A stretch of 26,433 nucleotides of DNA, taken from assembly GCA_003648845.1 (NCBI GenBank), contig QMQA01000001.1, positions 1-26,433 on the forward strand, given 5' to 3'. Shown one piece after another: positions 17,046-25,303 of this stretch. The notes under the pieces are model-generated. The model was not told where the DNA came from and did no database searches. It saw only the letters and a list, made by a program, of their open reading frames with translations. The position numbers and the translations under genes were made by a program. This stretch comes from Candidatus Aerophobota bacterium. Its GTDB lineage: Bacteria > Aerophobota > Aerophobia > Aerophobales > B3-G15. Within the stretch, counting starts at the first letter, position 1, and each line of letters starts with the position of its first letter.

Positions 17046-19883
17046 TTAAAATATCCCCCCAAGACCGATAAAGAATCTTCCCCCTCTATCTTCATAATCA
17101 AAAGGCCAGGCAATGCCAAGACGCATTGTCAGGGAATATTTGCCAAACGGGAGGACTCGCAAACGAAGCTCAACCCCGGCGTCTTTATAAATTTTTACCC
17201 CCTCCAGACTTTTGCCTTCTCTCCAGGTAGTCCCCGCATCAAAAAATAAAGCTCCACCTGCTGTATCAAAATATAAGGAAGAGGAACCACCCAGTCTTCT
17301 TTTTAAATTAAACCTGTACTCTGCCCTTCCCAGAAGGAGGTTTTCTCCTGCCATAGAATCCAGAAAATTTTGTGGATACCCTCTTAAATCTTTCCATTCC
17401 TTAAGAGAGAAAACAATCCGGGGTTCAGAGAGCTTGTTTTCTACTTTTTTATAATGCAGTTGCAGGGCAAAACCTGCACGAGGGGATAATCTAAGGTATT
17501 TTTTCAGATTAGCCTGCAGGATGAGGTAATCAATTTCGCTCCCCAGCATTTTGTCTGCCCACTCTCCTCCGATATATACCTTACTTCCTGAGGGCAAAAT
17601 GTCAGGTTCTCTTACCGGGAGTAGATTAAAGTAGTTTATACCTGCCTCAATTTTTCTAATGCTTCCTTTCCAGGGATAAAGATTTAGCTCAGAGTCAAAA
17701 AGAGAACTGTCAAGGTCTTCTTGAGAGTATCCGGTCTGGAGTAGGATTTTATCATTTAAAGGATAATAAATTTGTACAGCTTGTCCTGAGACCTTTACAG
17801 GGAAATCTTCTCCGCCAAATTCGGACCATCCTTCCTGATGGTATAAATCTATCCATATTGTGGGCTCAAAGCTTCTATTTATATAAAGAACCTCATACTG
17901 GGTATTTCTCGAAAGGTAGGCCCGGCAAATTAATTGGTGTTTTTCCAGTGGGTCTGAGGCATAAGATTCTACTGAGAAAAAGGTTTCCTCATCACTTATC
18001 GAAAACCAGGGGAAAATGTAGTGCAGGGTTATCTTAGGACGGTAAGGATAGACTCTCATTTGGGGTGGTTTTTCTTCTTGAGTGATCTGAGCTATTGTTT
18101 CCCTTTCTCCCCCAGATGGCAAAGGTTTTTCTTTTTTTCCTTCAAAGGGGAATTGTTGGGAAAGTATCTTTTGGTAGGGAAAGATATAAATGAAAAAAAC
18201 TCCTCCTTTATAGGCAGAGAAAGCGATCTTCTCTCCATCAGCAGAAATAGCAGGGTCAAAGATTCCTCCCTTCACCAATGTATGTCTTTTCATCTGGCCG
18301 GTTTCAAGCTCAAAAGACCAGAGGTTAAAAGCTCTCTCACCTTCTTTTTCGCTGGATTTATCGGAGATAAATATCACCATTTTCCCATCAGGAGAAAAAA
18401 CAGGACATCTCTCATCAGCCTCATCCCGGGTAAGGGGAAGGATTTTTTTATCCTTTATTCTCATAAGATAAAGGTTTCTTTTACCTTCCTCAGATCTGAC
18501 AAAAACTACAGTTTCCCCATCAGGGGAAAAAGAGGGTGCAAAATTTTGAGTCAGGCCATCTTTATCCAGAGTTAAGGGAGTGGTTTTTCCTGTTTGAAGA
18601 TGCAAAAGATACAGATTTGAGTTTCCTCCCCCTCTTTTTACAAAGAGGATTTTATCTCCAGAAGGAGAAAAAACTGGATGAGATGCTCTTTCCCCGTAAG
18701 TTAATCTTTTTATATTTCTGGTTGATACCTCAATCTGGTATAGATCAGATATAAAAGAGCGCTTGGGTGGATAAAACTCTGTTTTGGAGTAAACTATGAA
18801 TCTACCATCAGGGGAAAAGGAAAGATAGGGATTAACTCCTGTTGTCAGTCTTTCTATTTTTCCTGTGGAAAGACTCATAAGGTAAAGGTCAAATATAGCA
18901 AAATCATACCCTTTGTTGGAAACAAAGGCTAAATAATCTCCTCTGGGCGAAAAGACAGGACACTGGGCTCTTTTCCCCCATAAAATGGCAGGCTCTTTAA
19001 GGAGAGTATCTTCCCCTCTTTTTTTGTATTTTTCAATTAGCCATTCTCTCCACTCCCTGTAAAGTTCAAGAGAATCTTTCCCCAGGACATTTTTCAAACT
19101 CTGGTCAAAATCAATCACTCCAGGCACGGGGTAAAGAGCTCCTCCTCCAGTAAGGTCCACCACTCCCACAACTTTTAGAAAGGGTTGATTTTTAAGATCA
19201 TCAAATACTTTGTAGATTTTTTCCCTGCCATAGGTATCAAAGATGTAACGAATAAAGCTATCAGATTGGTAGTACCCACTTCTTCTTTCCCAGCCATCAA
19301 AAAAATAGAAAGCTCCTAAGTCACCCTCTGACATCACTTTATCCTCTCTTGCCCGGTCAGCCACCACCATCTCTTTAAGGGAGTGCCACTCTTCACCTAA
19401 GTACTGAGCCAGTCCTTCAATAAACCACATGGGAAGGGTTAAGTTAGCCATTGCTTTTCTTAAAGGAAAGATGGATTCATCCATTGCAGAAAAACTAATG
19501 TAATGCACCATCTCGTGCCCTAAAACTTCCTCTATCCAGGAAAGGTCTCCAGAAGTTTGCACAGGGTCAGATTGAGCCTGAATAACTATTTTCCCGGTAA
19601 GAATTGAGGTGTAGCCACCTGTTTTATCATCATAGTTTTCTATTACCACGGGGATTTTTCTCTTAGGACGGTAGCCTATCTGTAAAGTTAATTTATTATA
19701 GATATTTTCGGCTATCCTTGCTGTCTTAAAAGCAAATTCTTCTTCTCCTTGATGGTAATGAATTAAGAAATGGTCAGTTTCAATTACCTTCCATTTTAGC
19801 TCGGGATGGTTAAACTGAGCACTAACATGCAAGGCGGGAAAAAGAATAAGAAATAAAAACCCAACTCCTGCCCACTTTTTCAT
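17046..19883 (-). CDS. Metallopeptidase / TolB-propeller / Omp85-barrel fusion protein
   Basis: The 945-residue protein has three parts after a signal peptide (cleavage near VSAQ, residue 23). First, a gluzincin-type peptidase domain, about 25-300, has HEMVH at 123-127 and a candidate third zinc ligand E156 in FIEGLAQYL. Second, about six PD40/TolB-like propeller repeats, about 310-600, carry FSPDG or close variants. Third, a C-terminal barrel, about 620-945, has the Omp85 signature RGY at 834-836, then EYRF, FFDAG and a terminal phenylalanine. This suggests an outer-membrane protein exposing a peptidase and propeller on one face. ATG 19883 gives a clean signal peptide; TTG 19907 is an alternative. 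It is last in the operon, 26 bp after amaP. Its substrate is unknown. Confidence 0.82.
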   Translation of the reverse strand: MKKWAGVGFLFLILFPALHVSAQFNHPELKWKVIETDHFLIHYHQGEEEFAFKTARIAENIYNKLTLQIGYRPKRKIPVVIENYDDKTGGYTSILTGKIVIQAQSDPVQTSGDLSWIEEVLGHEMVHYISFSAMDESIFPLRKAMANLTLPMWFIEGLAQYLGEEWHSLKEMVVADRAREDKVMSEGDLGAFYFFDGWERRSGYYQSDSFIRYIFDTYGREKIYKVFDDLKNQPFLKVVGVVDLTGGGALYPVPGVIDFDQSLKNVLGKDSLELYREWREWLIEKYKKRGEDTLLKEPAILWGKRAQCPVFSPRGDYLAFVSNKGYDFAIFDLYLMSLSTGKIERLTTGVNPYLSFSPDGRFIVYSKTEFYPPKRSFISDLYQIEVSTRNIKRLTYGERASHPVFSPSGDKILFVKRGGGNSNLYLLHLQTGKTTPLTLDKDGLTQNFAPSFSPDGETVVFVRSEEGKRNLYLMRIKDKKILPLTRDEADERCPVFSPDGKMVIFISDKSSEKEGERAFNLWSFELETGQMKRHTLVKGGIFDPAISADGEKIAFSAYKGGVFFIYIFPYQKILSQQFPFEGKKEKPLPSGGERETIAQITQEEKPPQMRVYPYRPKITLHYIFPWFSISDEETFFSVESYASDPLEKHQLICRAYLSRNTQYEVLYINRSFEPTIWIDLYHQEGWSEFGGEDFPVKVSGQAVQIYYPLNDKILLQTGYSQEDLDSSLFDSELNLYPWKGSIRKIEAGINYFNLLPVREPDILPSGSKVYIGGEWADKMLGSEIDYLILQANLKKYLRLSPRAGFALQLHYKKVENKLSEPRIVFSLKEWKDLRGYPQNFLDSMAGENLLLGRAEYRFNLKRRLGGSSSLYFDTAGGALFFDAGTTWREGKSLEGVKIYKDAGVELRLRVLPFGKYSLTMRLGIAWPFDYEDRGGRFFIGLGGIF

Positions 19884-19909
19884 ATCATCCAAAAAATAAG
19901 CCCACAATC

Positions 19910-20431
19910 TTAAATAATCTTCCCCACTTTTACTCTTATTTCTCTTACGTTTTCAATTCCCACTGTGGTATTTAAATATTTTTTTACCACACTCTGAAGT
20001 TCATCTATTAACCTGGGAATTTCTCCCTGGGCCTGGACGGATAAAGATAGATCAATATCAACCCCTTCCTCGGTAGATTTGACTTTTGCTTTTAGATCCC
20101 CAACTCCCTGAACTTCACCACCTACTCTCTGGATAAAATCAGATATTGCTTTCTGGGATATTTTAACTTCCCCCAGAGGGTTTCTGAGTGGAACCACTGT
20201 CCCCTTTTTTTCTGTCCAGGTAAATAAGGGGAGATAGACGCTGAGGACAAGAAGAAAGGCAAAAACTATTATTGTTACAATCCGGACATAGACGTCGATT
20301 TCTATTGCGGTAAGAGCACTGAAAACGAGAATCCTTGGCAGGACTCCTGCACTTACTAAAAGTCCCCCCAGGGACATGGCAAAAAGAGCAACCAGTCCTA
20401 TAATCCATAGAATCTTTTGATAAGTTTTCAT
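19910..20431 (-). CDS. amaP: AmaP-like alkaline-shock membrane anchor protein
   Basis: The 173-residue protein has two membrane segments (about 7-29 and 48-70) and a C-terminal Asp23-like domain with alternating strand and helix. In Firmicutes, AmaP anchors Asp23 to the inner membrane, where the pair responds to envelope stress. The gene directly downstream of an Asp23-family gene supports the same pairing here. ATG 20431 has a strong AAGGAGG upstream, 13 bp after the Asp23 gene. Its presence in an organism with outer-membrane barrels is less usual. The role in this host is inferred from family and context. Confidence 0.8.
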   Translation of the reverse strand: MKTYQKILWIIGLVALFAMSLGGLLVSAGVLPRILVFSALTAIEIDVYVRIVTIIVFAFLLVLSVYLPLFTWTEKKGTVVPLRNPLGEVKISQKAISDFIQRVGGEVQGVGDLKAKVKSTEEGVDIDLSLSVQAQGEIPRLIDELQSVVKKYLNTTVGIENVREIRVKVGKII

Positions 20432-20444
20432 AGATTCCTCCTTG

Positions 20445-20741
20445 CTAAAATTTAATTTTTTTGATAACTATACCTATTTTTTTCACAGAAATTCCTAAGG
20501 TAGCCTCTATTTCCTTTTTCAATTTGCTTTGAACTTCTTCCACAACAGCCGGAATTGAGACCCCTCTTTTTATAATTAACCCCAGCCAGATTTCCACGCC
20601 TTCAGGAGGCTGTTTTATTCGAATACCTCCTCCCAGCATCCCTTTCTTAATGGAGTATACTCCTTCTACTTCTTTAACTATTTTTCTTACCAGCTCCACT
20701 AAGACTTTTTTCTCTACCCGGTAAGCCCTTTCTTTTTCCAA
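20445..20741 (-). CDS. Asp23/Gls24 family envelope stress protein
   Basis: This small protein of 98 residues has the Asp23 fold pattern: an N-terminal helix, VEGVYSIKKG, a glycine-rich turn, VEIWLGLIIKRGVSIPAVVEEVQ, then a final helix and strand. Asp23 proteins gather at the membrane through AmaP, encoded next. The start is TTG 20741: AAGGAG lies six bases upstream, and the nearby ATG at 20745 is in another frame. It begins 10 bp after the accC stop. An Asp23-like gene beside accBC is a common neighbourhood in Firmicutes. Confidence 0.83.
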   Translation of the reverse strand: MEKERAYRVEKKVLVELVRKIVKEVEGVYSIKKGMLGGGIRIKQPPEGVEIWLGLIIKRGVSIPAVVEEVQSKLKKEIEATLGISVKKIGIVIKKIKF

Positions 20742-20751
20742 TCATTTCTCC

Positions 20752-22107
20752 TTAATATTGGCTTTTTTTCATTATTTCCCTTTCTATAAAGTCAGTATAA
20801 AACTCGCCTTTTATGAAAGCCTCATGCTCGATGATTTTTTGATGGAGGGGAATAATAGTTTTTACTCCTTCGATAACGAATTCTTCCAGAGCCCTTTTCA
20901 TTCTTAATATAGCCTCAAAGCGGTCTATTCCCCAGCTTATCAGTTTAGCTACAAGGGAATCATAGGAGGAGGATATTGTATATCCTGCAAAGACATGGGT
21001 ATCCACTCTTATTCCTGGACCTCCCGGTAGATGAAAAGCAGTAACTTTACCCGGTGAAGGAGCAAAGTTTTTTTCAGGGTCTTCTGCATTAATACGGCAT
21101 TCAATAGCTACCCCGTTCATTTTGATATCCCTCTGGTTGTAGCCCAGGGGTTCTCCCCCGGCCACCCTTATCTGGTCTTTTACGAGGTCTCTTCCTGTGA
21201 CCATTTCTGTAACAGGATGTTCGACCTGGAGACGGGTATTCATTTCCATAAAATAAAAGTTATTTTCCTCATCCACCAGGAATTCTACAGTCCCTGCTCC
21301 TGTATAACCTAACTCTTTTGCCACTTTTATAGCCACTTTTCCCATCTCGTCTCTTTTTTTCTGGTCTATGAAAGTAGAAGGGGATTCTTCTATTAGTTTC
21401 TGATATCTTCTTTGAATAGAGCAGTTTCTCTCACCAAAATGAACTATTTCACCAAATCTGTCAGCGATTATCTGAAATTCTATATGTCTTGCCCGGGGTA
21501 TATATTTTTCGATGTAAAGATCCGAATTTCCAAAGGCAACTTTGGCTTCCTGCTGGGCAAGGCCAAAGAGAGAATCAAGGTCTTCTTTTTTCCAGATTAC
21601 CCTCATGCCCCTTCCACCTCCCCCCATTGTTGCCTTTAGTATCGCCGGATATCCAATCTCAGAGATAACTTTTTTCGCCTCTTTTTTGTCTTTTATGACT
21701 GTAGCAGAGCCAGGAACAACCGGTATTCCTGCTCCGGAGAGAGTGTTGCGTGCCTCCAGTTTATTTCCCAGTTTTCTCATAACCTCATGGCTGGGACCGA
21801 TAAATTCCACTCCCGAGCTCCTGCAGACCTCGGCAAATTGCTCATTTTCTGCCAGAAAACCATATCCTGGATGGATAGCATCGGCACCGGCTACCTCAGC
21901 AGCGCTTATTATGCGGGGAACATTTAGATAGCTTTCCGCCGGCTCACGTGGTCCTATGCATATAGCCTCATCAGCAAAAAGGACGGGTAAGGATTTTTCA
22001 TCTTCTTTGGAGAATACCACGACCGATTCTATTCCTAATTCTTTGCATGCTCTGATAATACGCAGGGCTATCTCGCCTCGGTTGGCGATAAGGATCCTGG
22101 TAAACAA
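20752..22107 (-). CDS. accC: Biotin carboxylase subunit of acetyl-CoA carboxylase (AccC)
   Basis: AccC uses ATP and bicarbonate to carboxylate the biotin on AccB, the first step of malonyl-CoA synthesis for fatty acids. It has 451 residues, the full family length: N-terminal ILIANRGEIALRII, an ATP-grasp core with GGGGRGMRV, EMNTRLQVEHPVTEMVTG and a C-terminal domain. The start is TTG 22107, directly after the accB stop, with GGGAGG five bases upstream; the family start MFxxILIANRGE agrees. The carboxyltransferase genes accA and accD are not in the window. AccB and AccC could also serve other biotin-dependent carboxylases. Confidence 0.95.
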   Translation of the reverse strand: MFTRILIANRGEIALRIIRACKELGIESVVVFSKEDEKSLPVLFADEAICIGPREPAESYLNVPRIISAAEVAGADAIHPGYGFLAENEQFAEVCRSSGVEFIGPSHEVMRKLGNKLEARNTLSGAGIPVVPGSATVIKDKKEAKKVISEIGYPAILKATMGGGGRGMRVIWKKEDLDSLFGLAQQEAKVAFGNSDLYIEKYIPRARHIEFQIIADRFGEIVHFGERNCSIQRRYQKLIEESPSTFIDQKKRDEMGKVAIKVAKELGYTGAGTVEFLVDEENNFYFMEMNTRLQVEHPVTEMVTGRDLVKDQIRVAGGEPLGYNQRDIKMNGVAIECRINAEDPEKNFAPSPGKVTAFHLPGGPGIRVDTHVFAGYTISSSYDSLVAKLISWGIDRFEAILRMKRALEEFVIEGVKTIIPLHQKIIEHEAFIKGEFYTDFIEREIMKKSQY

Positions 22108-22548
22108 CTATCCCTCCCTTTCAATAACGAAAAGCTCCTGATCGTATTCCACAGGATGTCCATTCTCAACCAGTATCTTTTTAACCTTTCCTGCAACCTC
22201 AGAGGTTACTTCATTCATAACTTTCATAGCCTCAATAATGCAAAGCGTTTGTCCGGGGCGAATATACTGACCTACCTCTACAAAGGGATCCTCACCGGGG
22301 GAACGGGCTCTATAGAAGGTTCCTACCAGAGGTGATTTGACAAGGACCTCTTCCTTTTCAGGTTCAACTTCTGGTTTCGCTACAGCTTTTTCAGTTCTCT
22401 CTTCCGGGGCAAGTTCAGGAGGAGAAACTTTAGAAGCAGCTCCTTTTTTTACCAGACGGAAACGGACCCCCTTTTCCTCTATTTCCAGTTCAGAAAGGGA
22501 GGAGGACTCAAATATAGTTATTATTTTCTTTAACTCTTCAAGGTCCAT
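22108..22548 (-). CDS. accB: Biotin carboxyl carrier protein AccB
   Basis: AccB carries the biotin arm between biotin carboxylase and carboxyltransferase. It has 146 residues: an N-terminal helical segment of about 35, a flexible linker rich in Ala, Pro, Glu and Lys (about 37-68), then the biotinyl domain. Biotin is attached at K109 in EAMKVMNE. ATG 22548 follows a GGAAGGA site, 30 bp after efp. The next gene, accC, starts on the base after this TAG, which favours equal production of both proteins. Confidence 0.95.
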   Translation of the reverse strand: MDLEELKKIITIFESSSLSELEIEEKGVRFRLVKKGAASKVSPPELAPEERTEKAVAKPEVEPEKEEVLVKSPLVGTFYRARSPGEDPFVEVGQYIRPGQTLCIIEAMKVMNEVTSEVAGKVKKILVENGHPVEYDQELFVIEREG

Positions 22549-22578
22549 TTTTTCCTTCCCAGTGAAATTAAGGTTTTT

Positions 22579-23136
22579 TTATTTTTTTCCAACGTACTCC
22601 CCGGTTCGTGTATCTATGCGAATTATGTCTCCCTCATTTATAAAAATGGGTACCTGGAGTTTGTACCCTGATTCTACAGTTACCTGTTTGGTAGCAGAGC
22701 TTACTGTGTCTCCCTTCAGTCCCGGTTCAGCTTTCTTAACCTCCATCTCTACAAAGATGGGAAGCTCAATTCCTATGATTTTTCCCTCATAAATCTGGAG
22801 GTTAACCTCCAGATTTTCTTTAAGAAAAAAGACTTTATCAGAGATTTGATCTTTGTGGAGAGTTTTTTCCTCAAAAGTTTCAAGATCCATAAAGTTGAAG
22901 GTATCACCCTGTCGGTAAAGATACTGGGCTGGTTTTTGTTCAATGAAGGCATCTTTTATTTTTTCCTCGGGCTGGAAAACTTTTCTCAAAACCTGAGAGG
23001 TGAATAGATTTTTCAACCTGGTTCTTACAAAGGCTCCCCCTCTTGCCCTTTTTACATGCTGAAATTCTTCCACCACATATAAAGTTCCGTCTATATCAAT
23101 TGTCATGCCTTCCCTTAAATCGTTAGCCTGTATCAT
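22579..23136 (-). CDS. efp: Elongation factor P
   Basis: EF-P binds stalled ribosomes and helps form peptide bonds at proline runs. It has 185 residues with the three usual domains and the conserved C-terminal signature IRIDTRTGEYVGK. The loop that enters the peptidyl-transferase centre reads KRARGGAFVR, with R32 where E. coli has the modified lysine; an arginine also stands there in the Thermus-type protein. So lysylation at that position is not possible. The ATG overlaps the stop of the upstream M24 peptidase (ATGA). A perfect 26-bp palindrome lies within codons 107-116. Confidence 0.95.
   Translation of the reverse strand: MIQANDLREGMTIDIDGTLYVVEEFQHVKRARGGAFVRTRLKNLFTSQVLRKVFQPEEKIKDAFIEQKPAQYLYRQGDTFNFMDLETFEEKTLHKDQISDKVFFLKENLEVNLQIYEGKIIGIELPIFVEMEVKKAEPGLKGDTVSSATKQVTVESGYKLQVPIFINEGDIIRIDTRTGEYVGKK
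22791..22816. repeat. Perfect 26-bp palindrome inside efp
   Basis: AAATCTGGAGGTT at 22791-22803 is followed immediately by its exact reverse complement to 22816, with no mismatch. In the efp message it can fold as an 11-bp stem with a four-base TTAA loop. There is no T-run beside it, so it does not look like an intrinsic terminator. It encodes part of the domain II/III region of EF-P. Confidence 0.8.
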
Positions 23137-24050
23137 GGCAGAATCTTACCTCCCTTATTTGTTACTAAAACCATATTCTCCACTCTTACACCTCCCTCTC
23201 CAGCAAAGTATATCCCTGGTTCTATCGTAACCACCATCCCTTCCTCAAGTATAGCATTTGAGTTGCGGTTAAGAAAAGGCTCTTCGTGAACTTCCAGTCC
23301 AACTCCATGGCCGGTTCCGTGCAGGAACTTTTTCTCATAACCTGCCTCTGCCAGCTTTTCTCTGATTATTTTATCTATCGTAGATGCCTTAATTTTCGGC
23401 TTTATATGTTTAATAGCTCGCTTTTCAATATTATATGCAAGATTATAAATTTTTTTCCACTTCTTAGGAATCTTTCCCCATGCAAAAGTTCTGGTTATAT
23501 CAGCGCAGTAACCTTTAACTTTTGCCCCTGCATCTACAAGTATCAGCTCATTTTCTTTCAGTTTCCTCTCAGTAGGATGGCCGTGAGGTAGAGAGGTTCG
23601 TTCCCCAAAAAGGACTATGGGGTCAAAAGATACTCCATCAGCTTCTTTTAGTATATAACTTACAAGCTCTCTGGTAGCTTCTTTCTCGGTAATCCCGGTG
23701 TGAAGAGCTTTTTTCAAGTATTCAAAGGCCTGAAGGGTAATTTCTCCAGCTTTCCTAATTAAATTGATTTCTTCTTCGTCCTTTATAGACCTGATTTTTT
23801 CTACTGTAGCATTACAGGGAATAAGCTGTGGTTTAAATTTTTCCTTTATCTTTTTATAGCGGGCAAAAGAAAGATGATTTGCTTGAAATCCGCATCTTCT
23901 TATGTCCAAGCTGCTGCCAAGCTCTCCTAACTTCTCCTCCAGAGAATCTTCGCAGACAATAACTTCCCACTCATCTTCCTCCCCTTTTATCTGTTCCTCA
24001 TACATGGGTGAGGTAACAATAAATTTTTTTTCAGATGTAAGAAGGGCCAC
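23133..24050 (-). CDS. M24 family Xaa-Pro aminopeptidase (pepP/pepQ-like), main fragment
   Basis: This protein removes N-terminal residues before proline, or cleaves X-Pro dipeptides, in the cytoplasm. The 305 residues keep all five metal ligands of the pita-bread fold: D173, D184, H248, E277 and E291, with GTGHGVGLEVHE and TIEPGIY. The N-terminal domain is cut short. In the same frame, immediately upstream of this GTG (24050), is a TGA and then 37 codons of matching N-terminus with a good ribosome site. So the gene is either newly inactivated or made in two pieces by restart at GTG. GTG itself has no clear ribosome site. It overlaps the efp start by four bases. Confidence 0.8.
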   Translation of the reverse strand: MALLTSEKKFIVTSPMYEEQIKGEEDEWEVIVCEDSLEEKLGELGSSLDIRRCGFQANHLSFARYKKIKEKFKPQLIPCNATVEKIRSIKDEEEINLIRKAGEITLQAFEYLKKALHTGITEKEATRELVSYILKEADGVSFDPIVLFGERTSLPHGHPTERKLKENELILVDAGAKVKGYCADITRTFAWGKIPKKWKKIYNLAYNIEKRAIKHIKPKIKASTIDKIIREKLAEAGYEKKFLHGTGHGVGLEVHEEPFLNRNSNAILEEGMVVTIEPGIYFAGEGGVRVENMVLVTNKGGKILP

Positions 24051-24164
24051 TCACTCTATCCACAGTCCAGAGAAGTAAAAAATATCCACACTCCTGGTTA
24101 AGATAAAAGCGTCCAGATTTTTCTCTTTTAATTTTTTTTCTAACTTTTCCCAGCGGGAAACCAT
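24051..24164 (-). pseudogene. N-terminal fragment of the M24 peptidase, ended by in-frame TGA
   Basis: ATG 24164 has GGAG five bases upstream and lies two bases after the manC stop. It opens 37 codons (MVSRWEKLEKK..., DAFILTRSVDIFYFSGLWIE), then TGA at 24053-24051. The text matches the usual start of M24 aminopeptidases (LDAFILT...N/D-I-Y-SG), and the downstream frame continues the alignment without a shift. One base change, for example GGA (Gly) to TGA, would explain it. TGA ends other genes here (pstS, pstC, metV), so TGA is a stop in this genome. Confidence 0.75.
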
Positions 24165-24166
24165 TC

Positions 24167-25246
24167 TTACTCCACGTATTTTTTGAACCTCTCATCCTTT
24201 AACAGTTCGTCTACAAGTTCCTTTACTCTCCCGGATAGCTCTTTACTCACCACAAGAGTTCCCTTTTCAGAGTTTACCACAATTAAATTAGAAACTCCTA
24301 TAACTGCTAAAATTTTATCCTCTCTGTTCACAAAAATACAGTCCATAGTTTCCATTTCCTTAATCAGTCCCTGAGAAACGTTCCCTTTTTCATCTTTGGG
24401 GAAGATTCTTGTAAGAGCCTGCCAGTCACCGATATCATCCCAGGCGAAATCTGCAGGGATTACCGCAGCTTTTGTGGTTTTTTCCATTACCGCATAATCA
24501 ATAGATATTTTGGGAAGATGAGGGTAAACACTTTCTATTGTCTTTTTTTCCTCAGAGGTTCCCAGAGTCTTACTTATTTTTTCCAGACCATCGTAAAGTT
24601 CGGGAAGGTATTTTTTTATCTCTTCCAGAATTGCACTGGGTCGCCAGGCGAATATCCCTGCATTCCAGAGAAAATCCCCACTTTCAAGAAAGCTCTTTGC
24701 TTTTTTCTGGGAGGGTTTCTCGGTGAATCTTTTAAGTTCGTAACAGGTGATACTTTGAAGCCGGTCTATTTTATCTCCTACCTGGAGATATCCATATCCG
24801 GTCTCTGCTCTTGTGGGTTTAATACCAACGGTTACAAGATATCCTTTTTCAGCTAATTTTATTGCAGCCATCATAACCCTTTTGAATTTTTCTCCACTTT
24901 CAATCAGATGGTCCGAAGGAAGGATAACCATGGGAGCATCTTCCCCCTTTTTTCTCATATGAATGGCAGCAAAACCAATGCAAGGAGCTGTGTCTCTGCC
25001 CACAGGTTCAGCTATTATTTGATCAGAGGTAAGTTCCGGTATATGAGATGTTATTTTTTTTATAAGCTCCCGTCGGGTGATAACAAAGGTGTTCTTCCGT
25101 CCAAAAAGATTGACGCACCTTCGGTAAGCCAACTGGATCAAACTTTCTTTGGTATTTATAGCTAAAAATTGCTTGGGGTAGTTAACCCTGCTCTCTGGCC
25201 ATAATCTTTTACCAAATCCTCCAGCCATAATAAAACTAACCGCCAT
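24167..25246 (-). CDS. manC: Mannose-1-phosphate guanylyltransferase
   Basis: The enzyme makes GDP-mannose from GTP and mannose-1-phosphate for polysaccharides and glycans. It has 359 residues. The nucleotide-binding signature is AGGFGKRLWPESR near residues 8-20 with K25 in YPKQFL. It also shows EPVGRDTAPCIG (80-90), LPSDHLI (109-115) and FTEKPS. There is no C-terminal cupin isomerase domain, so it is the short monofunctional form. ATG 25246 was chosen because GGAG lies seven bases upstream and the family begins there; the frame further up to 25303 runs through the promoter. It is first gene of the long minus-strand operon. Confidence 0.9.
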   Translation of the reverse strand: MAVSFIMAGGFGKRLWPESRVNYPKQFLAINTKESLIQLAYRRCVNLFGRKNTFVITRRELIKKITSHIPELTSDQIIAEPVGRDTAPCIGFAAIHMRKKGEDAPMVILPSDHLIESGEKFKRVMMAAIKLAEKGYLVTVGIKPTRAETGYGYLQVGDKIDRLQSITCYELKRFTEKPSQKKAKSFLESGDFLWNAGIFAWRPSAILEEIKKYLPELYDGLEKISKTLGTSEEKKTIESVYPHLPKISIDYAVMEKTTKAAVIPADFAWDDIGDWQALTRIFPKDEKGNVSQGLIKEMETMDCIFVNREDKILAVIGVSNLIVVNSEKGTLVVSKELSGRVKELVDELLKDERFKKYVE

Positions 25247-25275
25247 TTTATCTCCACTTCTGGAATTTGCTATTA

Positions 25276-25303
25276 ATGATATCAAAAAGGCCGTCTTTGT
25301 CAA
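25276..25303 (-). promoter_or_regulatory. Promoter of the manC-efp-accBC operon
   Basis: On the minus strand, TTGACA (25303-25298), a 16-bp spacer and TATCAT (25281-25276, five of six). A start near 25269 leaves a leader of about 23 bases with the GGAG site. The -35 box abuts the 8-bp periodic tract. No other convincing promoter was seen down to 17046. Confidence 0.65.

Noticed and set aside
24051..24053. TGA read as selenocysteine or as a reassigned codon
   Set aside because: No convincing SECIS-like hairpin follows, the site is not catalytic, and TGA ends other clear genes here such as pstC and metV.
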